Assembly (NCBI GenBank): GCA_959023295.1
Contig: CAUFBM010000008.1
Span: forward strand, 1-64,000
Origin: an uncultured Collinsella sp.
Lineage (GTDB): Bacteria > Actinomycetota > Coriobacteriia > Coriobacteriales > Coriobacteriaceae
DNA: 64,000 nt
Direction of reading: 5' to 3'
Part shown: positions 5,591 through 14,360 of the stretch, piece by piece
How the letters are laid out: every line of letters begins with the position of its first letter
How positions within the stretch are numbered: the stretch's first letter is position 1
Made by a program: the position numbers and the translations under genes
Notes under the pieces: generated by a model
Seen by the model: only the letters and a program-made list of their open reading frames with translations
The model's database searches: none
What the model was told of the DNA's origin: nothing

Positions 5591-7951
5591 CTATACGCGG
5601 CGCTTAAGCTGAGCCCCACCCTCGCCAGGCATCAGACGGCGCGCATCATAGACCGAGTCGACGCTGCTGATGGATGCCAGTAGCGGATCCAAACCGCTCG
5701 CATCCGAAATCTCAACCATAAAGCGCAGAGTCGCAATACCCTCGCGGTTGGTCGAGGTGGCGGCGGACAGGATGTTGCCGCCTGCATCGCCAATGGCGAT
5801 GGTGACGTCCTTGAGCAGGCCCATACGATCCAGGCACTCGACCACAATCTCGACCTGGAAAAGCGTATCGGCAGCACCATCCCACTCCACGTCAATCATG
5901 CGCTCGGGGTGCTCCATAAGGCCCTTGACGTTGGGACAGTTGGCGCGATGCACCGAGACGCCTCGGCCGCGCGTGATGAAGCCGACGATATCGTCGCCCG
6001 TCACCGGATTGCAGCAATGCGCCAGACGGACCAGCAGACCGCTGTTGCTCTCGCCCTTGACGATAATGCCGTTACTTGCGCTCTTGCCACGCTTTTGCGG
6101 CTTGCGGTTGGAGCCACGGGCAGGCTGCTTGACGACCTCGGCAATGGCTTCGGTCTTGGTGAGCTGCTCCTCGGGCTTGGGATCCAAGATTTGCTCGACC
6201 TTGTTGCCCACGGCACGTGGGGCGACTTTGCCCGCGCCAACGGCTGCGAACAGGTCCTCGAGCTGCTTGTAGTTAAACTGCTCCGCCACGGCATTAAGCG
6301 CACGCGTGGATCGCGGCGTAGAGATGCCATACCCGCGCTTGCGCAGGTCCTTAGCCAGTATATCGCGGCCGGCAGCAGCGTCATCGTCTTTGGTCGCGGC
6401 GGCGAAGTAACGGCGAATCTTTGACTTGGCCGAAGGCGTCTTGACGATCTTGAGCCAATCGCGCGACGGCTTAGAGCTCTTGTTAGTCAGAATCTCGACA
6501 CGGTCACCCGTCTTGATCTCGTGCGTAAGCGGCGCCACCGCACCGTTGATCTTGGCGCCGACGCAGTGGTTGCCAACCTCGGTATGAACGGCGTAGGCAA
6601 AGTCGAGCGGTGTAGAGCCGGCACGAAGCGCCATGACCTCGCCCTTGGGCGTAAAGACAAAAATCTCCTGGTCAAACAAGTCGACCTTCAGCGAGTGCAG
6701 GTACTCCTTGGCATCGGTGATCTCGTCAGACGCCGCCCAGTCGAGTGAGTGCTTGAGCCAGTTAATCTGATCGTCCAGACGTTGCGCATCGCTGGTCTTG
6801 GAGGCAGACGATCCGCCCGACTTCTTGTACAGCCAGTGGGCGGCGATGCCGTACTCTGCCTGCTCGTGCATCTCGTAGGTTCGAATCTGAATCTCGAGCG
6901 GACGGGCCGTGGGGCCGATAACCGTCGTATGGAGCGACTGGTAGTTATTAACCTTGGGCATGGCGATATAGTCTTTAAAACGACCGGGCATGGGATGCCA
7001 CAAGGTATGCACGGCACCAAGCGTGGAATAGCAATCGCGCACCGAATGAGTGATGACGCGCAGCGCCACCAGGTCGTAAATCTCGGAGAACTCCTTGCCC
7101 TTGCGCTTCATCTTTTGATAGATGGACCAATAGTGCTTGGAACGACCGTTGATCTGAAAGCCCTCAAGACCAATGCGATTGAGCTCATCGGTGAGCGTCT
7201 TGATGGTCTCGGCCAGATAACGCTCGCGAACCTCGCGCGACTCGGCTACCATGCGCGCGATGCGCTGGTAGGCATCGGGCTCCAAGTAGAAGAAGGACAG
7301 GTCCTCGAGCTCCCACTTGATAGAGCTCATGCCCAGGCGGTCGGCCAGAGGCGCGTATACGTCCATGGTCTCGCGCGCCTTAAACAGACGGCGGTCCTCG
7401 CGCAGGGCGGCAAGCGTGCGCATGTTATGCAGGCGGTCGGCGAGTTTGACGATGATGACGCGGATGTCCTTGGACATGGCGAGGAACATCTTGCGCAGCG
7501 TGAGGGCCTGCTTCTCGTCCATGCTGTCGACTTCGATGTTGGTGAGCTTAGTCACGCCGTCGACGAGCTCGGCCACGGTTTCGCCAAACAGACCCGAAAC
7601 ATCGGTAAGCGAGGTCTCGGTGTCCTCGACGGTATCGTGCAGCAACGCGGCGCACACCACATCGCAGTCCATCTTGAGGTCGGCCAGAATGATAGCTACC
7701 TCGACGGGATGGTTAATGTACATCTCACCCGAGCGCCGCTTTTGGTTACAGTGCTTCTCGGCGGCAAAGCAGTAGGCCTGCTCCACCTTGGAGAAGTCGT
7801 CCTCATTCATATATTTGAGGCACAGACGCTCCAGCTTGTCGTAGCTGTCCGCCATAATCTCGGGCGGCAGCTCATCGGCATGCTTATAGTGCTCCATCTC
7901 CGAAAAAGGCTGGAGGGTGGAATCATGGGCGGTACGGGCTGCGGCATCCAT
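5591..7951 (-). CDS. rel: Bifunctional (p)ppGpp synthetase/hydrolase (Rel/SpoT)
   Basis: Long RelA/SpoT homologue (786 aa) that makes and degrades the stringent-response alarmone (p)ppGpp. From the N-terminus: an HD hydrolase domain with RRSGEMYINHP and the catalytic pair His105-Asp106 in LLHDTVEDT, indicating active hydrolase; the synthetase domain with YDLVALRV and NYQSLHTTV; a TGS domain (VFTPKGEV, GSTPLDFAY); a zinc-finger-like region with HCCNPVTGD; and a C-terminal ACT domain. With both catalytic signatures intact it should be bifunctional, the usual single Rel of actinobacteria. The ATG at 7951 has AGGGGA upstream and begins 15 nt after the recJ fusion stop, so the two are probably co-transcribed. 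Confidence 0.96.
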   Translation of the reverse strand: MDAAARTAHDSTLQPFSEMEHYKHADELPPEIMADSYDKLERLCLKYMNEDDFSKVEQAYCFAAEKHCNQKRRSGEMYINHPVEVAIILADLKMDCDVVCAALLHDTVEDTETSLTDVSGLFGETVAELVDGVTKLTNIEVDSMDEKQALTLRKMFLAMSKDIRVIIVKLADRLHNMRTLAALREDRRLFKARETMDVYAPLADRLGMSSIKWELEDLSFFYLEPDAYQRIARMVAESREVRERYLAETIKTLTDELNRIGLEGFQINGRSKHYWSIYQKMKRKGKEFSEIYDLVALRVITHSVRDCYSTLGAVHTLWHPMPGRFKDYIAMPKVNNYQSLHTTVIGPTARPLEIQIRTYEMHEQAEYGIAAHWLYKKSGGSSASKTSDAQRLDDQINWLKHSLDWAASDEITDAKEYLHSLKVDLFDQEIFVFTPKGEVMALRAGSTPLDFAYAVHTEVGNHCVGAKINGAVAPLTHEIKTGDRVEILTNKSSKPSRDWLKIVKTPSAKSKIRRYFAAATKDDDAAAGRDILAKDLRKRGYGISTPRSTRALNAVAEQFNYKQLEDLFAAVGAGKVAPRAVGNKVEQILDPKPEEQLTKTEAIAEVVKQPARGSNRKPQKRGKSASNGIIVKGESNSGLLVRLAHCCNPVTGDDIVGFITRGRGVSVHRANCPNVKGLMEHPERMIDVEWDGAADTLFQVEIVVECLDRMGLLKDVTIAIGDAGGNILSAATSTNREGIATLRFMVEISDASGLDPLLASISSVDSVYDARRLMPGEGGAQLKRRV

Positions 7952-7966
7952 CGAGGTCCCCTTCCC

Positions 7967-10900
7967 CTAGGCCCGCGGTACGATCGGGCGGTTAACTTTG
8001 GCTAGCATATCAGAAGCGCACGAATCGAGAGCCCAACTCCGGAAAGCCGAGAACTCCATGCGCGAGCGCAAGCCCTCCAAATAGCGAATTGACCTGCTCA
8101 GTTGCACGCGGCCGGGGTTTTCAGTCATCGCGATGCGACGGGTGTCATCAAACCCCGAAACGCGACAGAAACCAAGCTCTTCGAAGATTCCCAGGCCGCT
8201 TTCCACCGAGCGCTCGTCGACCGGCGTGCGAGCATCGATGGCAAGACACATCTGCGCGATGTCGATATCGCTCGCGCTAAAGGAATCGTCCCCGGTCTTG
8301 CCGCGGTTGGAGCGCCACATGGTCTGCAGCGCGCGATAGAGCGTTACGAGCTCGTCGCGCTCGGGCGCATAGCAGTCGAGTAGGCGCTCGTTAATACGGG
8401 CGTCGCGCGACGAATAGAGCAGATGGATCACGGCGGGCTGGCCATCTCGACCGGCACGGCCACTCATCTGGTTAAACTCAATCGCACCAAACGGCATGTG
8501 GTAGAGCACGACATGGCGGATATCGGGTAGGTTGACGCCCTCACCGAAGGCCGAGGTTGAAACGATGCAGCTGAGGCTTCCATCTCTAAAGGCTTCCTCG
8601 ACGCGCCGGCGATCGGAGCGCGCAAGCCCGGCGTTATAGAACGCGATATGGGTCGCACAGTCGGGCACGCGTTTGCGCAACGTCTTGGCAAGCGCCACGG
8701 ACTGGTCGCGGGAGTTCACGTAGATAACGGTCTTCTCCCCCGTCGCCACGATCGACACCAGGCGATTTTCGCGGCTCGCAAGGTCACGGTCGTCCTCGAG
8801 TTGTAGGTTCTCGCGAACGGTCTCGTCGACCACCGTCCTGGTAATCGGCAATACGCGAGCAAGCTCTGCCACGACTGGGGCCGTCGCGGTAGCCGTTGCC
8901 GCCATGACAACGGGGTCGCCCAGAGCTTTGAGAATATCGGGCATGTCGAGGTATGCGCTCCGGTCGCCGCCTTTGGCAAGACCGGCATGGTGCGCCTCAT
9001 CGATAACGACAAAGCCAATACGTCCAGAACGCGCAAAGCGATCGCGATGGATAGACAGGAACTCCGGCGTCGTGAGAACGATGCCGGTGCGGCCCGAAGC
9101 CAGGCCGGCAAACACGTCATCGCGCGCTGCCTCCACGGTCTCGCCGGTCAACACGCCCACGCCAATGCCGAGCGCAGCCATCGTCGACGAGAGGTGATAA
9201 GCCTGGTCGGCAACGAGCGCGCGCAGCGGATAGACAAAGATGCTCGCCCGCCCACGAAGGACCGCCTCGCGCGCGGCGTGCACATGGAAGATGAGCGACT
9301 TGCCGCGCCCCGTCCCCATAACGGCCAAGACGCTCTGGTGGTCGGCGAGCGCGTCGAGTGCCTCGACCTGCGCGCGATGCGGCTGGTTCGAGCCGATAAA
9401 GCTATGGATAAGCGAGCGCGTGAGCTCGGTATAAGAAAGCTGGGCGAGCGTCTCACGTTTACGCGACTCCAGGCGCAGGCCAGAATCCGCTGGTTGCACG
9501 CCGCGGCGAAGCTCACATGCCGGATCGTCGATATTGGGCGCCGCGGTATCGCGCACCAAGACATCTTTAATCATGAGCTTGGGCTTCACACGTCCCTGCC
9601 AATGTTCGGCCACGGCCTCGAACACCAAGTCGACGGCACTGTCGCAATTGATGAGTTTATCGATCTGCGGCACGCGGAACATGATGGCCGGCACGCTCGC
9701 GGCGCCATCGGTCGCCACAAAGCGCATGTGCTCGCCGGTTTTGCCCACCACGGCGCGATCGCACATCGTCACGCCCTCGGCGGCCAGAAGCGGCACCTTA
9801 TTGCCCTGGCCAAACGGCTCAAGACGGGAAATCTGCTCGATGGTCTCGATATTCAGCTCGGAGAGGTCAACGGTGGCGGCAACCTCGTCAGTGTCCTCAA
9901 AGTCATCGGCAGGAAGCTCCGATAGCACGGCCGAAAGGCGACGGCGGAACTCATCGAGCTTGGATGCCTCGATGGTCACGCCCACCGCACCGGCATGCCC
10001 GCCGCGACGAATCAGCAGGTCGGAGCAGCGTTCTACGGCGTCGAACAGGTTGACTTTGCCCACCGAGCGACCCGAACCGCGAGCGATACCGTCCTCGATC
10101 GAGAACAGCAGCGCCGGCACGTGATAACGGTTGGTCAGGCGGCTCGCCACGATGCCCTTGACGCCCTCGTGCCAACCTTCGCCGCCCACGACAATCGCGC
10201 GCCCGCCGTCATAAGTCTCCTCGACCTTCGCCATGGCATCGCGCGTAAGCTCGGCCTCGATCTCGCGGCGTTGGCGATTGATTTCCTCGAGCTCGGCGGC
10301 AAGCGCGCTCGCTTCGATGGGGTCGCGGGCAAGCAGCAGGTCGAGCGCCAGCTTGGGATCAGCCATGCGGCCGGCAGCATTCAGACGAGGGATGAGCGAA
10401 AACGACAGGCCGTCGGCCGTAATGGTAGAAAGGTCGGCCTTGGCAAGTGCGGCAAGCGCGATATAACCGGGGCGGGCCGTCACGCGCATCTGCTGGATGC
10501 CCTCGGCGACCAGTGCGCGATTCTCGGGCGTGAGCGGCATCATGTCGGACACGGTGCCCAGCGCCGCGACCTCTATCAGCGAACGCCAATACGACGGCTT
10601 GCCCAAACGCTCGCCCAGGACCTGTACCAGCTTAAGCGCCACACCGGCACCGGCAAGCTCGCGCGAGGGGCCCTCGTCCTCGAGCTTGGGGTCGGTCAGG
10701 GGCACGCCCTGCGGCACCTGGTCGGACGGCTCGTGATGGTCCGTGACCACCAAATCAATCCCCAGGCTCTCCAGGTTGGAGACCTCTTCCTTGGCAGCAA
10801 TACCGTTATCGACGGTCACAATCAGGTTGGGTTGAGCAAGCTCGTTGACGCGGTCGAGCGCCGCACGCGACAGGCCGTAGCCCTCGTCAAAGCGGTGCGG

Positions 10901-11254
10901 AATAAACGGCGTGACGTTGGCGCCAAACGAACGTAGCGCCTCGGTCAACAGACAAGTCGACGTAATGCCGTCGACGTCAAAATCGCCAAAGACGGCGATA
11001 CGCTCGTGGTTGCGAATAGCACGCTCAACGCGGTCGGCGACGACCGCCATGCCCGGAATAACAAGCGGGTCCGCCCAGTCGCGATCGAGCGAAGGCGTCA
11101 AAAACAGCTGGCCTTCCTCGATGGATGTAATGCCGTGCGCAACCATAATGCGCGCCACCAGCCCGGGTATGCCCAGACCAGCCGAAAGCTCCTTTTCGAG
11201 CTCGGGATTTTGCTGAGCGACCGCCCAGCGATGCGTCGTCTTAAGCGATGACAT
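7967..11254 (-). CDS. recJ: RecJ exonuclease fused to RecQ-like DEAH helicase
   Basis: One continuous frame encodes two enzymes (1095 aa). Residues 1 to about 600 are RecJ, the 5'-3' single-strand DNA exonuclease: DFDVDG (91-96), DNG (149-151), DHH (172-174), GRMADP and the GGH motif (RRGGHAGAVG), then an OB-fold region. Residues from about 630 are an SF2 helicase: Walker A as MGTGRGKS near 648, DEAH near 751, TATAT, and motif VI QMSGRAGRDG near 935. In other bacteria RecJ works with the separate helicase RecQ in recombination repair and at stalled forks, so the fusion would supply unwinding and digestion in one chain. The frame opens at a GTG (11299), but GGGGGTG upstream of the ATG at 11254 favours the latter. 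It is the first gene of a likely operon with rel. Confidence 0.92.
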   Translation of the reverse strand: MSSLKTTHRWAVAQQNPELEKELSAGLGIPGLVARIMVAHGITSIEEGQLFLTPSLDRDWADPLVIPGMAVVADRVERAIRNHERIAVFGDFDVDGITSTCLLTEALRSFGANVTPFIPHRFDEGYGLSRAALDRVNELAQPNLIVTVDNGIAAKEEVSNLESLGIDLVVTDHHEPSDQVPQGVPLTDPKLEDEGPSRELAGAGVALKLVQVLGERLGKPSYWRSLIEVAALGTVSDMMPLTPENRALVAEGIQQMRVTARPGYIALAALAKADLSTITADGLSFSLIPRLNAAGRMADPKLALDLLLARDPIEASALAAELEEINRQRREIEAELTRDAMAKVEETYDGGRAIVVGGEGWHEGVKGIVASRLTNRYHVPALLFSIEDGIARGSGRSVGKVNLFDAVERCSDLLIRRGGHAGAVGVTIEASKLDEFRRRLSAVLSELPADDFEDTDEVAATVDLSELNIETIEQISRLEPFGQGNKVPLLAAEGVTMCDRAVVGKTGEHMRFVATDGAASVPAIMFRVPQIDKLINCDSAVDLVFEAVAEHWQGRVKPKLMIKDVLVRDTAAPNIDDPACELRRGVQPADSGLRLESRKRETLAQLSYTELTRSLIHSFIGSNQPHRAQVEALDALADHQSVLAVMGTGRGKSLIFHVHAAREAVLRGRASIFVYPLRALVADQAYHLSSTMAALGIGVGVLTGETVEAARDDVFAGLASGRTGIVLTTPEFLSIHRDRFARSGRIGFVVIDEAHHAGLAKGGDRSAYLDMPDILKALGDPVVMAATATATAPVVAELARVLPITRTVVDETVRENLQLEDDRDLASRENRLVSIVATGEKTVIYVNSRDQSVALAKTLRKRVPDCATHIAFYNAGLARSDRRRVEEAFRDGSLSCIVSTSAFGEGVNLPDIRHVVLYHMPFGAIEFNQMSGRAGRDGQPAVIHLLYSSRDARINERLLDCYAPERDELVTLYRALQTMWRSNRGKTGDDSFSASDIDIAQMCLAIDARTPVDERSVESGLGIFEELGFCRVSGFDDTRRIAMTENPGRVQLSRSIRYLEGLRSRMEFSAFRSWALDSCASDMLAKVNRPIVPRA

Positions 11255-11528
11255 AGGCGCCCACCCCCGATAGGGGCAGGTCGCCGCGATACCTCTCACG
11301 GTTCATAGCGATGAGTCCTCTGTGTATGCCCGCTTCGGCAGGCAGATCTGTTGAACGGATTTATTATACCGTGCGGCACGGACGCAGAGCCTCGCGGCAC
11401 GCCCTGGTTTCGGTAAACGAGGCCGGTAATAGCCTCGAAATAATCGAGCGTTTCTGACGCACGGACGCATGCGAGCGTCTAGCATATCCATTCAAACGAG
11501 TTCGCGGATAAAGGGAGTCACGGGGCAT

Positions 11529-12527
11529 ATGAAGCAATGGGTTGGACTGGGAAAGTTCCTCGCGGGGCATATGCAGGTCATCGTTCCGATTTGCGTAACG
11601 CTCGGCGTGCTCTTTCCCCAGCAGATCGGCGTACTCAAGCCCATCGTTCCCGCCCTCTTCGCCTTTATGACGTTCCAAGGTGCGCTCAGCAACACCTTCC
11701 ACCAGGTCGCTGAGGTGTTCCGCCGTCCCCTGCACCTGATTTTGGCGCTGCTCGTCTCGGCGGTGCTTATTCCCATAGCAGCCTATGCCATGGGATCGCT
11801 GTTCTTTGGCTCCAATCCCAACCTTGTCTGCGGCATCGTGCTCGAGTACAGCGTACCCGTGGCGGTCACTGCCTTTATGTGGATTAGCATGTTCGGCGGC
11901 AACGGCCCGCTCGCGCTCACCATCATCCTGACGTCCTCGGTTATCTCGCCTGTGACGATTCCGCTCACGCTGAAGCTCTTGCTGGGTGCCACCGTCTCGA
12001 TCGATGTGCCGAGCATGATGCAGGACATGGCCTTTATGATCGCCATCCCCGCCGTGCTCGGCATCGTGATCAACGAGCTCACACGTGGATGGGGACACGA
12101 GAAGCTCTCCCCCGCGCTCTCGCCCGCCTGCAAGTTCATGATGATGGGCATTATCGCCTCCAACTCCACCGCCATGAGCGAGTACGTCCTGCACATGAAC
12201 GCGATGCGTCTGGAAGTCGCCCTCTTTATTTTGACCTTCGCCATCAGCGGCTTTGTCGTCGGTTTTCTGGTCGCCCGTGCGCTGCATCTGCCATATAGCG
12301 AGACGACTACCATGTGCTTTACCTGCGGCATGCGTAACATCTCTTCGGGCGCCGTCATCGCCACACAGTACTTTCCAGGCGAAGTCGTGTTTCCCGTCAT
12401 GTGCGGAACGCTGTTTCAGCAGATACTCGCCTCGTTTATCGGGCATCTCTTTGAGCGTCTGACCGGCGAGGAGCGCGCCGCCCAGCGCAAGCGTGTCGAG
12501 GCCGGCCGCGACGCCATGGCGCGCTAG
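11529..12527 (+). CDS. Bile acid:sodium symporter-family membrane protein
   Basis: A 332-aa integral membrane protein with nine or ten predicted helices, of the BASS/SBF superfamily (bile acid:sodium symporters and relatives). Support comes from the even spread of hydrophobic segments, the LIPIAAYAMG and NSTAMSEYV regions, and the late CGMRNISSGAVIA helix, which matches the crossover-helix region of the family where sodium and substrate are bound. The ATG at 11529 is chosen over an upstream frame extension because hydrophobic sequence begins there, although GGGAG lies a little far away. It is a single gene, convergent with the DUF4931/cutC pair. Substrate is unknown: bacterial members carry bile acids, keto acids such as pantoate, or other organic anions. 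The gut habitat makes bile acids tempting but not shown. Confidence 0.82.
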   Translation: MKQWVGLGKFLAGHMQVIVPICVTLGVLFPQQIGVLKPIVPALFAFMTFQGALSNTFHQVAEVFRRPLHLILALLVSAVLIPIAAYAMGSLFFGSNPNLVCGIVLEYSVPVAVTAFMWISMFGGNGPLALTIILTSSVISPVTIPLTLKLLLGATVSIDVPSMMQDMAFMIAIPAVLGIVINELTRGWGHEKLSPALSPACKFMMMGIIASNSTAMSEYVLHMNAMRLEVALFILTFAISGFVVGFLVARALHLPYSETTTMCFTCGMRNISSGAVIATQYFPGEVVFPVMCGTLFQQILASFIGHLFERLTGEERAAQRKRVEAGRDAMAR

Positions 12528-12557
12528 ACTGTCCGCATTACACGGGTGTTAATCTTG

Positions 12558-13355
12558 CTATACGAGCGTTTCCAGATGCGCACGCAAGCGCTCAGCATCG
12601 ATATCGAGCGTTGTCTCGGCATTGACCTGGGCCAAACGATAGCCGACAAAGTAGGGCGAAACCACCCAACGCGGCAGCGCCTTGGCAATGGTCCGACCGC
12701 CCAGGTGATAGAAGAACAAGTTGTACGACTCTGCGCGACCACCGTGGTGCTCGTTCAGGATATAGCGCAGAGCCACCTGGATCGCATCGGCGAAGAGATC
12801 TGCCTCGGCTTGGTCTCTTGTGTCATCGCTGGCGGCGATTCCCTGCGGGGCTGAAACGTTGACCTCAAAGAACCCCATGATCGGTTCGGTTGAGATGTTG
12901 GCCGCGATTCTCCCCTGTTGCCAGACATTGATGCCTTCGAAATTGGCGGAAGTCAACGAAGCATAGCCGTCTTCCTGCTCCAAACCCACAATCTGCATGT
13001 GCGGATGAACGAGACTACCGCCCGAGAGAGGACCCTTGTTCTTGTACATGAGCACGCTTCGATACTGCCGTGAATCGATCATCTGCTGCCAGCAATCCAG
13101 GGCAAACCTCATCACATGGTGGAGTTCATCTGGCTCATAGGTCACCAGGTCGGCATCGTGATCGGCTGACTCGATCAGCACGGTTTGACGGGTGGCGCGC
13201 AGGGTTTTGAACTTATTCTCGAGCCAGATGCAGTCGCCGTCGCGCCGGATGATATTGGCGAGTCCCTCGGTATCGCAAAAGGGGCACGCGGTGCCAGGGC
13301 GCCGGTTGTCGTCGGGCTTGCCGCTCGCCTGCTGAACGTCAAATACCAGCGCCAC
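12558..13355 (-). CDS. DUF4931 / GalT-like (HIT superfamily) protein
   Basis: A 265-aa protein resembling the galactose-1-phosphate uridylyltransferase branch of the HIT superfamily. Visible marks are a zinc-type CPFC (CPFCDTEG) near the N-terminus and the HIT-like HPHMQI with flanking SGGSLVHPH. Such proteins are nucleotidyl transferases or hydrolases; I lean to DUF4931 by length and layout. It is shorter than true GalT (about 350 aa) and no galactose genes lie nearby. It starts with GTG three bases after the cutC stop, and the GGAGG for this GTG lies inside the last codons of cutC, so the two genes are translationally coupled. Confidence 0.7.
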   Translation of the reverse strand: MALVFDVQQASGKPDDNRRPGTACPFCDTEGLANIIRRDGDCIWLENKFKTLRATRQTVLIESADHDADLVTYEPDELHHVMRFALDCWQQMIDSRQYRSVLMYKNKGPLSGGSLVHPHMQIVGLEQEDGYASLTSANFEGINVWQQGRIAANISTEPIMGFFEVNVSAPQGIAASDDTRDQAEADLFADAIQVALRYILNEHHGGRAESYNLFFYHLGGRTIAKALPRWVVSPYFVGYRLAQVNAETTLDIDAERLRAHLETLV

Positions 13356-13358
13356 GGG

Positions 13359-14036
13359 TTACGCCTCCAGCGGCACGATCTTGGTGCCATGGAGCTCGGA
13401 GACGCCCAATGCCGCCGCCACGGTATCGCGGTTGGCCGTGGAAATGCCGCCGCCGGGAAGGATGGTCAGGCGGTCGCCCGCATACTCGACAAGACGCGAT
13501 AGGTGCTCCAGATTGTCCTCGATCGGCGTTCCGGCAGCACCACCATGCGTCAGGATACGCGTGATGCCGCAGTCGGCGAGTGTGTCGACGGCATCGAGCT
13601 GAGCCTCGGGCGAGAGCTGGTCAAACGCCATGTGGAAGGTGATGTCAAGGGACTCGCGCTTGCACTCCTCGGTCGCGCAGCCCGCGGCCATCACGAGGGC
13701 GCCCAACGTAAGCTCGTCGAGCGCCCAGCCGCCGGCACAAGGCTTGCAGCAGCCAAAGACCAAGCCATCGGCGCCGGCGCTCACGGCAAGACCCAAGTCC
13801 ATCTCCATCATGCGCAGCTCGTCCTGGTTGTAGTGAAAGTCACCGCCACGCGGGCGAATCATGCACATCGCTCGTGCGTCATGCTCGTGAGCATAGCTGA
13901 CCGTAGCGCTGATAACACCAGCCGAGGGCGTAGTGCCACCGACGGCAAGGTTGTCGCACAGCTCGATGCGCTTTGCACCGGCATCGATAGCCGCCGGCAC
14001 CCGCTCAAAGTTCTCGGCACAAAACTCGTACAGCAT
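13359..14036 (-). CDS. cutC: CutC-family TIM-barrel protein
   Basis: CutC-family protein (225 aa) with the characteristic TIM-barrel motifs: N-terminal LYEFCAENFE, GAKRIELCDNLAVGGTTPS, IRPRGGDFHY, GADGLVFGC, THGGA, and LPGGGIS near the end. The name comes from a role in copper homeostasis reported in Escherichia coli, but the biochemical function is not settled and human CUTC binds copper weakly, so a metabolic role is possible. The ATG at 14036 follows GGGGGTC; an upstream in-frame start lacks a binding site. It is coupled to the DUF4931 gene, which hints at a shared pathway. Highly structured non-coding DNA lies immediately upstream. Confidence 0.88.
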   Translation of the reverse strand: MLYEFCAENFERVPAAIDAGAKRIELCDNLAVGGTTPSAGVISATVSYAHEHDARAMCMIRPRGGDFHYNQDELRMMEMDLGLAVSAGADGLVFGCCKPCAGGWALDELTLGALVMAAGCATEECKRESLDITFHMAFDQLSPEAQLDAVDTLADCGITRILTHGGAAGTPIEDNLEHLSRLVEYAGDRLTILPGGGISTANRDTVAAALGVSELHGTKIVPLEA

Positions 14037-14095
14037 AGATAGACCCCCAGATGGCAAACGTTTTCCGATGGGCATTGTCGCACGCCCCCATGAAG

Positions 14096-14158
14096 TTGCG
14101 GTGGAATAGGGACTGTTTTGGCCTCTGAGGCTCCCATTTAGTCCCTATTCCATCGCAA
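14096..14158. repeat. 19-bp inverted repeat with inner palindrome
   Basis: TTGCGGTGGAATAGGGACT at 14096-14114 pairs with 14140-14158 with one mismatch. The 25-nt loop contains a second perfect hairpin, GCCTC/GAGGC. No coding capacity. The sequence lies upstream of cutC and has the size and symmetry of a palindromic intergenic element. Confidence 0.7.
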
Positions 14159-14217
14159 CATAAAGGGGGTAGTCGTTGGCATCTGCCACAACGCCGATGT
14201 TTTGGCAACGACAGCGA

Positions 14218-14316
14218 AAGCCCGCCAGAGCGAGCAAGGTGCCTTGAAACAAGGCGGCATTGACCTTCTGGTCATGCCGCCGAAGTTGAAAGGCAGATTG
14301 CCGCTCTGGCGGGCTT
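14218..14316. repeat. 99-nt nested hairpin between cutC and livF
   Basis: Perfect 15-bp arms (AAGCCCGCCAGAGCG and complement, 14218-14232 and 14302-14316) enclose further pairing in register: GCAA/TTGC, TGCCTT/AAGGCA, and a 12-bp bulged stem GGCGGCA...TGACC closing a TTCT loop. The result is a nearly continuous hairpin. Together with the inverted repeat at 14096-14158 and the hairpin at 14331-14356 it fills the 324-bp gap upstream of cutC, which otherwise holds nothing I can identify. Confidence 0.75.
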
Positions 14317-14330
14317 GCAGCGTCGGCTGG

Positions 14331-14356
14331 TTACGGCGTTTGGCAAAACGCCGTAA
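14331..14356 (-). terminator. Hairpin ending the liv operon
   Basis: TTACGGCGTTT pairs perfectly with AAACGCCGTAA over a 4-nt loop, starting five bases past the livF stop. There is no clean T-run, so it may work as a 3' stabilising hairpin or a weak terminator. Confidence 0.5.
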
Positions 14357-14360
14357 CTAT

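Noticed and set aside
6749..8005. A 418-codon plus-strand frame opposite rel
   Set aside because: Antisense shadow; rel has clear domains and starts on the other strand.
11364..12446. A 360-codon minus-strand frame opposite the symporter gene
   Set aside because: Hydrophilic mirror of a membrane protein, with no ribosome binding site.
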